Source: Candidatus Heimdallarchaeota archaeon | GTDB taxonomy: Archaea; Asgardarchaeota; Heimdallarchaeia; Heimdallarchaeales; Kariarchaeaceae | Length of the DNA stretch: 58,438 nt | Direction: 5' to 3' | NCBI GenBank assembly: GCA_026702845.1 | Contig: JADCLS010000025.1 | Span: forward strand, 1-58,438 | Shown here: piece after piece, positions 55,737 to 58,438 of the stretch | Layout of the letters: the number at the start of each line of letters is the position of its first letter | How positions within the stretch are numbered: position 1 is the first letter of the stretch | The notes under the pieces: model-generated | What the model saw: the letters and a program-made list of their open reading frames with translations, nothing else | Databases searched by the model: none | What the model was told of the DNA's origin: nothing | Program-made: the position numbers and the translations under genes

Positions 55737-56633
55737 CTATGGAAAATTCACTTTGGTTAGAGATTCTGATAGATACCACAGTTCTCTACCTAATTCCTTG
55801 TTATTGGCATGTTTTGATGATCTCACCAGTCGAGGATCACCTCTGAATAAAAACCTCGGACCCACATAACTACCACCAGGAATATCTTGAGTGGCTGCAT
55901 AGACAGTAGATAAAGCCCCTCGATATGCACTCTGACCCAAAAAAGGATTACCAACAAATTTATACAGATAATACTTGTATTTACTGTATTGTTTGTTTGT
56001 AGAAAATTGTAACTCGGTACGGGCATAACCTGGATGACAGGCTATTGATTTGGTTGAATAGTTTTCTAACCTGCGGTCAAGTTCAAATGCAAAAAGCAGA
56101 TTGGCCAGCTTTGACATGGCATATACTCCTGTTTTACTGAAATGTTTATTAGAATTGATATCATCAAGCTTGATATTTCCCACCCAATGCATCAGGGAAC
56201 TGGTAGTCACCACTCTAGAATTTTTGGATTCTAGTATTAATGGTAGGAGTTGTATGGTGAGAGCAAAGGTGCCAAAGTGATTAATACCCATGACCATCTC
56301 AAACCCATTCTCTGTCTCCATACGAGGGAGATCCATTAATCCAGCATTATTGATTAAAACATCGATTTGATCATATTGGCTTCTAATTTTACCCACAAAG
56401 GTTTTGATAGAATCTAATGATGCAAGATCCAATTCCAAAATAGAAGTATTATCTTGCCCAATATCTTTTTGGGCATCTAAAAGACGATCCTTATTCCGAC
56501 CAGCCAAGATCACCTCTGCTCCATGATCTGATAGGATTTTTGATGTTTCAAATCCAATACCTGAATTAGCTCCTGTAACTATAAAGACCTTGGATGATAA
56601 ATCACCAATTGAGTTTATATTCCAGCGATGCAC
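55737..56633 (-). CDS. Short-chain dehydrogenase, retinol-dehydrogenase-like
   Basis: 298 residues. Starts MHRWNINSIGDLSSKVFIVTG, shown here in pieces: the D-L-S-x-K-V lead-in is typical of the branch. TGANSGIG at 20-27, NNAG at 95-98, Ser145/146, Tyr171 and Lys175 (YAMSK). NADP(H) oxidoreductase of lipophilic alcohols or ketones by family. GTG at 56633 is the only in-frame start near the fold; the ATG run just upstream is in another frame. Paralogue of 45384-46250. Confidence 0.9.
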   Translation of the reverse strand: MHRWNINSIGDLSSKVFIVTGANSGIGFETSKILSDHGAEVILAGRNKDRLLDAQKDIGQDNTSILELDLASLDSIKTFVGKIRSQYDQIDVLINNAGLMDLPRMETENGFEMVMGINHFGTFALTIQLLPLILESKNSRVVTTSSLMHWVGNIKLDDINSNKHFSKTGVYAMSKLANLLFAFELDRRLENYSTKSIACHPGYARTELQFSTNKQYSKYKYYLYKFVGNPFLGQSAYRGALSTVYAATQDIPGGSYVGPRFLFRGDPRLVRSSKHANNKELGRELWYLSESLTKVNFP

Positions 56634-56831
56634 ATCATCATCATAAAATCAATGAATTAAAATTTAGCTAATCAAAAATAGTACTTTGTCTTGGCAAGAG
56701 AATTAACAAAACATAGCATCCAGTTATTCGTTTTAAATGTCTTGTTCTGTTTGATATTCTTTCATATTAGCTATTTCTTTTCCTTAAAGCCTACCTACTC
56801 ACCAATAGCACCCCTATAAGACTTATTTACT

Positions 56832-58307
56832 ATGATTTTTTTAGTGGATTTAGTGTTACCGGGAACTGCATACATCACTCGATACAAGAAAAGGACTATG
56901 GCCTCTTTCTCAGCATATTTTACCATAGTAGCTATCTTCACTGCTACTAGTGGACAATATATTTGGTTTATTGAGAATATCATCGGACTGGATATGGGAG
57001 TATATGCCATTCTAATGGCAATTTACGCAGTCTATAATGCCATTAATGATCCAATCATCGGATATTTCTCAGATCGGCCCAACAAGTTAACCAAACGATG
57101 GGGGAGAAGATTTCCTTATATTTTTATCGGAGGTATCATCATCATATTCAACGTCATCGTACAGTACAGTGTGGGAACAGTAGAAGACTGGGGAACATGG
57201 GGTGTTGGCCTCTATATCCTCGGAACCGCAGTGTTAATGGATTTTGGTTTTGTTTTTTTCAATATCAATAGATTAGCACTATTTCCAGAAAAATTCAGAC
57301 ATCCAGATGATCGAAAATTCACTGGGTCAATGCAGGTGATATTTGAAACAATAGGTGTTATTCTTGGTTTTGCCATTCCTATTTTCACAATTGATGCCTT
57401 AGGTAAGACAAGATCCGCATATATTGCCTTCGCCTTATTTGCCACAGCAATAAATGTAGTAGTATTTCTAGCTGGATTAAAAGGTGTAACAGAGACTGAT
57501 GAGATGAAGGAGAAATGGTTAGCCCGTGCAGAAGAACCTCAGATGTCTTTCTTCTCAGGTATGAGAAAAATTCTTGGTAATAAGAACTTCAGAGGATATA
57601 TGATTCTCTATATTTGCTACTTCACCACCATGGGAATATATGTGCAATCCCTACCTTACTTCATAGATGATATTCTTGATATGGAGAAACTAGGAGAATT
57701 ACCTCCAATCGGGGCGTATATTGGTGGTATCTTCCTTGCTATGCCTGTATGGGCAAAACTCTCCAGAACCAAAGGGATCACCCGTGTGGGAAAAATTGCA
57801 GCAGCAGGTCTTGGATCACTGGGATTAGTATTCCTTATCATTCCATCGGGTACAATTGGATTCATCATTGCTATTGTGATATTTCTATTGGCTGGAATAT
57901 TTGATGCAGCCATGATCAATATGCAGCAACCCTTATTTGCCTCAATTCTTGATGAGGATGCGATATTAACAGGTTCAAGAGATGAAGGGCTGTATAATGG
58001 AGTAATGACATTTGTAGGTAGTCTTGCAGGAGCAATAGCTCCTACTATATACTGGTTTGTCAGAAAAGAATTCAATTACAATCAGAACTGTTCTGATGTT
58101 GAAGATGAGGTAACAGGTGAGATTTCCAAAGTCTGCATAAATGATTCGTTAGGATTACTAGGCTTGAGAATTCAAATGAGCATATTTCCCTTCACCCTTC
58201 TTTTAATTGGGGCAATAATGTTCTTTAGAAATTATAATATGTCTGAAGAAGAAATTGCACGCAATGCTCAGACATTACTTGAAATGGAAAATGCTAAACT
58301 AAAATAA
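56832..58307 (+). CDS. GPH/MFS-family sugar symporter-like transporter
   Basis: 491 residues, twelve helices. The NAINDPIIGYFSDR motif after helix 2 and RWGRRFPYIFIGG are diagnostic of the glycoside-pentoside-hexuronide/MFS_2 type, which takes up sugars or glycosides with a cation. Cys-bearing loop (about 420-435) near the last helices is an oddity. Start is ATG 56832, though Met23 (56898) could serve. A C-terminal charged helix follows the last membrane segment. Confidence 0.88.
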   Translation: MIFLVDLVLPGTAYITRYKKRTMASFSAYFTIVAIFTATSGQYIWFIENIIGLDMGVYAILMAIYAVYNAINDPIIGYFSDRPNKLTKRWGRRFPYIFIGGIIIIFNVIVQYSVGTVEDWGTWGVGLYILGTAVLMDFGFVFFNINRLALFPEKFRHPDDRKFTGSMQVIFETIGVILGFAIPIFTIDALGKTRSAYIAFALFATAINVVVFLAGLKGVTETDEMKEKWLARAEEPQMSFFSGMRKILGNKNFRGYMILYICYFTTMGIYVQSLPYFIDDILDMEKLGELPPIGAYIGGIFLAMPVWAKLSRTKGITRVGKIAAAGLGSLGLVFLIIPSGTIGFIIAIVIFLLAGIFDAAMINMQQPLFASILDEDAILTGSRDEGLYNGVMTFVGSLAGAIAPTIYWFVRKEFNYNQNCSDVEDEVTGEISKVCINDSLGLLGLRIQMSIFPFTLLLIGAIMFFRNYNMSEEEIARNAQTLLEMENAKLK

Positions 58308-58438
58308 TTACATATTCTGACCTTTTGAAACCATTTAATACCGCAAACAATAAAATTATTGTGTGTCTTTCACCTCTAGTCAATCTAGTAGTCTTGCTGG
58401 ATTGATATTATTTCTGATATACTCTCTTAATGTATCTC

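Noticed and set aside
57656..58075. 139-residue minus-strand frame inside the GPH transporter
   Set aside because: Shadow frame; the plus-strand protein has family motifs throughout.

Overview
The window is AT-rich, gene-dense archaeal DNA, most likely from an Asgard archaeon, possibly Heimdallarchaeia-like. This rests on TATA-type promoters without bacterial -35/-10 pairs, secreted proteins ending in a single hydrophobic helix plus a short basic tail (archaeal surface anchoring), a Ras/Rab-type small GTPase fused to a second domain, and many large proteins with only generic folds. The phylum-level call is inference; there is no rRNA or marker gene to prove it. I saw no rRNA, tRNA, CRISPR array or insertion sequence.

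Layout. 1-9,400: a solitary PAS histidine kinase, a P-loop kinase-like protein and several exported proteins (a GH17-type glucanase, a lamin-tail/EEP nuclease, unknown anchored proteins). 9,500-22,030: a long minus-strand block for a peptide/nickel-type ABC importer, with two anchored solute-binding proteins, two DppB-like and two DppC-like permeases and five small membrane proteins, but no ATP-binding subunit. Both binding proteins appear circularly permuted, and both DppC homologues carry an extra N-terminal membrane plus PH-like region. 22,030-23,020: a roughly 1 kb non-coding stretch with two near-identical copies of a ~100 bp element. 23,020-28,000: a double winged-helix regulator, exported proteins, and an apparently highly expressed anchored surface protein. 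28,200-33,210: helical and membrane proteins, an M48 metalloprotease, a flavin-binding protein and a Cys-rich protein.

33,450-44,370 is the most eukaryote-like part: a zinc-finger protein, a seven-helix membrane protein, a small GTPase with a longin-like second domain, a zinc-ribbon/P-loop ATPase with helical repeats and C-terminal beta domains, a HEAT-repeat protein with beta-sandwich domains, and a 1010-residue membrane TPR protein. They lie close together and look like one GTPase-centred assembly or trafficking/signalling module, though no single family name fits. 44,500-58,310 holds a GNAT acetyltransferase, two short-chain dehydrogenases, a DMT transporter, a 1103-residue tandem-repeat surface protein, an HTH regulator divergent from a double NTF2-like protein with a perfect 23-bp palindrome at the promoter, a glutathione peroxidase, an ADP-ribosylglycohydrolase and a GPH/MFS transporter.

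Together the genes describe a cell that imports peptides or similar solutes, displays many anchored surface proteins, secretes a nuclease and a glucanase, and handles peroxides. Starts were chosen by codon, ribosome-binding site and TATA position; several probable starts lie downstream of the longest open frame.
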